Below, one piece after another: positions 12,789 to 13,823 of a stretch of 13,823 nucleotides of DNA; position 1 is the first letter of the stretch, and every line of letters starts with the position of its first letter. The position numbers were made by a program, and so were the translations under genes. A model generated the notes under the pieces. It saw nothing but the letters and a program-made list of their open reading frames with translations. It searched no databases and had not been told where the DNA came from. Source of the stretch: Allosediminivita sp964397775 (GTDB lineage: Bacteria; Pseudomonadota; Alphaproteobacteria; Rhodobacterales; Rhodobacteraceae); NCBI GenBank assembly GCA_964397775.1, contig CAYNKL010000107.1, positions 1 through 13,823 of the forward strand, given 5' to 3'.

Positions 12789-13775
12789 GTGACCACGGGC
12801 ACCCTGACCGAAGCCATCCTTGAATTTCCCGACAACCGTCTGCTGATCGATCTTTGCGGCGAATTCGACCGCAACCTCACGGACATCGAATCCCGCACCG
12901 GGGTGCAGATCCTGCGCCGCGGCAACCAGCTGGCCGTGCACGGCCCCGAGGACGCCCGCGAAGAGGCGGCCGAGGTCCTGCGCGCGCTCTACCAGCGGCT
13001 CGAACAGGGCCGCGAGGTAAGCGGCGCCGACATCGACCGCGAGTTCCGCATGGCCTCGCCCCAGCCCGAGGAGGGCACCGGCCACTCGCAGCTCGAGATG
13101 TTCGGCAGCGGCGACAAGATCGAGATCAAGACCCGACGCAAGCTGGTCGAGCCGCGCACCGAGGCCCAAAAGGCCTATGTGAAGTCCCTCTACGAGAACG
13201 AGCTGGCCTTCGGCATCGGCCCGGCGGGCACCGGCAAGACCTACCTCGCGGTTGCGGTGGGGGTGAACATGCTGATCAACGGGCTGGTCGACAAGATCAT
13301 CCTGTCGCGCCCGGCGGTCGAGGCGGGCGAGAAGCTCGGCTACCTGCCCGGCGACATGAAGGACAAGGTCGATCCCTACATGCAGCCGCTCTACGACGCG
13401 CTGAACGACTTCATGCCCGGCAAGCAGCTCGGCAACATGATGGCGGAAAAGACCGTCGAGATCGCGCCGCTGGCTTTCATGCGGGGCCGCACGCTGTCGA
13501 ATGCCTTCGTGGTGCTGGACGAGGCGCAGAACGCCACCTCGATGCAGATGAAGATGTTCCTGACCCGCCTGGGCGAGGGCTCGCGCATGGTCATCACCGG
13601 CGACCGAAGCCAGGTCGACCTGCCGCGCGGCGTGAATTCGGGGCTGGCGGATGCCGAACGCATCCTCAAGCACATCCCGGCGATCTCGTTCAACTACTTC
13701 ACCGGCAAGGATGTCGTGCGCCACCCGCTCGTGGCCGCGATCATCGAGGCCTACGAAGACGAGCCGAACCGCTGA
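12789..13775 (+). CDS. phoH: PhoH family ATPase
   Basis: A 328-residue protein. Residues 10-75 form an N-terminal KH-like region (DNRLLIDLCGEFDRNLTDIE), then the PhoH P-loop domain follows with Walker A GPAGTGKT (144-151), LSRPAVEAGEKLGYLPGD, and Walker B VVLDEAQN (241-248). The sequence ends with RHPLVAAIIEAYE, as in the YbeZ-type PhoH proteins that act with the endoribonuclease YbeY in rRNA maturation and RNA quality control. ybeY would be expected just past the window edge. GTG 12789 is chosen because AGGAGA lies five bases upstream and the protein then matches the family start; the frame is open further upstream but overlaps the lipoprotein gene. Confidence 0.93.
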   Translation: MTTGTLTEAILEFPDNRLLIDLCGEFDRNLTDIESRTGVQILRRGNQLAVHGPEDAREEAAEVLRALYQRLEQGREVSGADIDREFRMASPQPEEGTGHSQLEMFGSGDKIEIKTRRKLVEPRTEAQKAYVKSLYENELAFGIGPAGTGKTYLAVAVGVNMLINGLVDKIILSRPAVEAGEKLGYLPGDMKDKVDPYMQPLYDALNDFMPGKQLGNMMAEKTVEIAPLAFMRGRTLSNAFVVLDEAQNATSMQMKMFLTRLGEGSRMVITGDRSQVDLPRGVNSGLADAERILKHIPAISFNYFTGKDVVRHPLVAAIIEAYEDEPNR

Positions 13776-13788
13776 GCCCGCGCCCCTT

Positions 13789-13823
13789 GCTTCTTTTCGC
13801 CAGAAATACCTCGGGGGTCCGGG
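13789..13823. repeat. Possible dispersed Rhodobacterales intergenic motif (cut by window end)
   Basis: The sequence TTCGCCAGAAATACCTCGGG and its GGTCCGGG continuation, just after phoH, resembles a short element I remember from many intergenic regions of Rhodobacterales genomes. Only one copy is seen here and it is truncated, so the call rests on memory. Confidence 0.3.

Noticed and set aside
12651..13724. Long reverse-strand open frame across phoH
   Set aside because: The plus strand has clear Walker motifs; the reverse translation is Leu/Gly/His/Arg-rich without family features.

Overview
The window is high-GC, densely packed alphaproteobacterial chromosome. It most likely comes from the Rhodobacterales (roseobacter/Rhodobacter relatives). 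The reasons are the irr-fabA-fabB-fabI cluster, an Irr without an N-terminal heme regulatory motif, a DUF1194 protein, the protein styles, and a 3' end motif that I remember from intergenic regions of that order. No rRNA, IS element, prophage or CRISPR array is visible. There is one tRNA.

Layout. (1) Positions 1-2551 hold envelope and periplasm genes: the 3' end of an MltB-type lytic transglycosylase with a C-terminal peptidoglycan-binding domain, a convergent DUF1194 (VWA-like) secreted protein, a small c-type cytochrome preceded by a perfect FNR-type box, and a convergent lipoprotein with an HEMTH metallopeptidase-like motif. (2) Positions 2699-4053 hold tRNA-Leu(UAA) and nagA (GlcNAc-6-phosphate deacetylase). 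(3) Positions 4057-8654 hold the iron/heme regulator irr, divergent from fabA, then fabB and fabI, the genes of unsaturated fatty acid synthesis. A reverse-strand J-domain-like gene of more A/T-rich composition sits between fabA and fabB. fabA and fabB each have a candidate promoter of the same form (TTGCA[A/C]-N17-ATAGA[G/C]). (4) Positions 8743-9956 hold a ferredoxin-reductase-like FAD/NAD(P)H protein and a GNAT-like acetyltransferase, convergent and overlapping by 100 bp. (5) Positions 9957-10433 have no convincing gene but several short palindromes. (6) Positions 10434-13775 hold miaB (tRNA ms2i6A methylthiotransferase), two tandem small exported paralogues of unknown function, and phoH. 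miaB-phoH(-ybeY) is a common bacterial arrangement, so the paralogue pair is inserted in an otherwise conserved block.

How the genes work together. FabA introduces the cis double bond, FabB elongates the unsaturated intermediate and FabI carries out the last reduction of each elongation cycle. Irr next door suggests, but does not prove, a link between iron/heme status and membrane lipid synthesis. MiaB and PhoH (with YbeY presumably beyond the window) belong to tRNA modification and RNA metabolism.

The parts least explained by known biology are the J-like insertion between fabA and fabB, the paired exported paralogues between miaB and phoH, and several clean dyads at promoters. I see no complete, obviously new multi-gene system.
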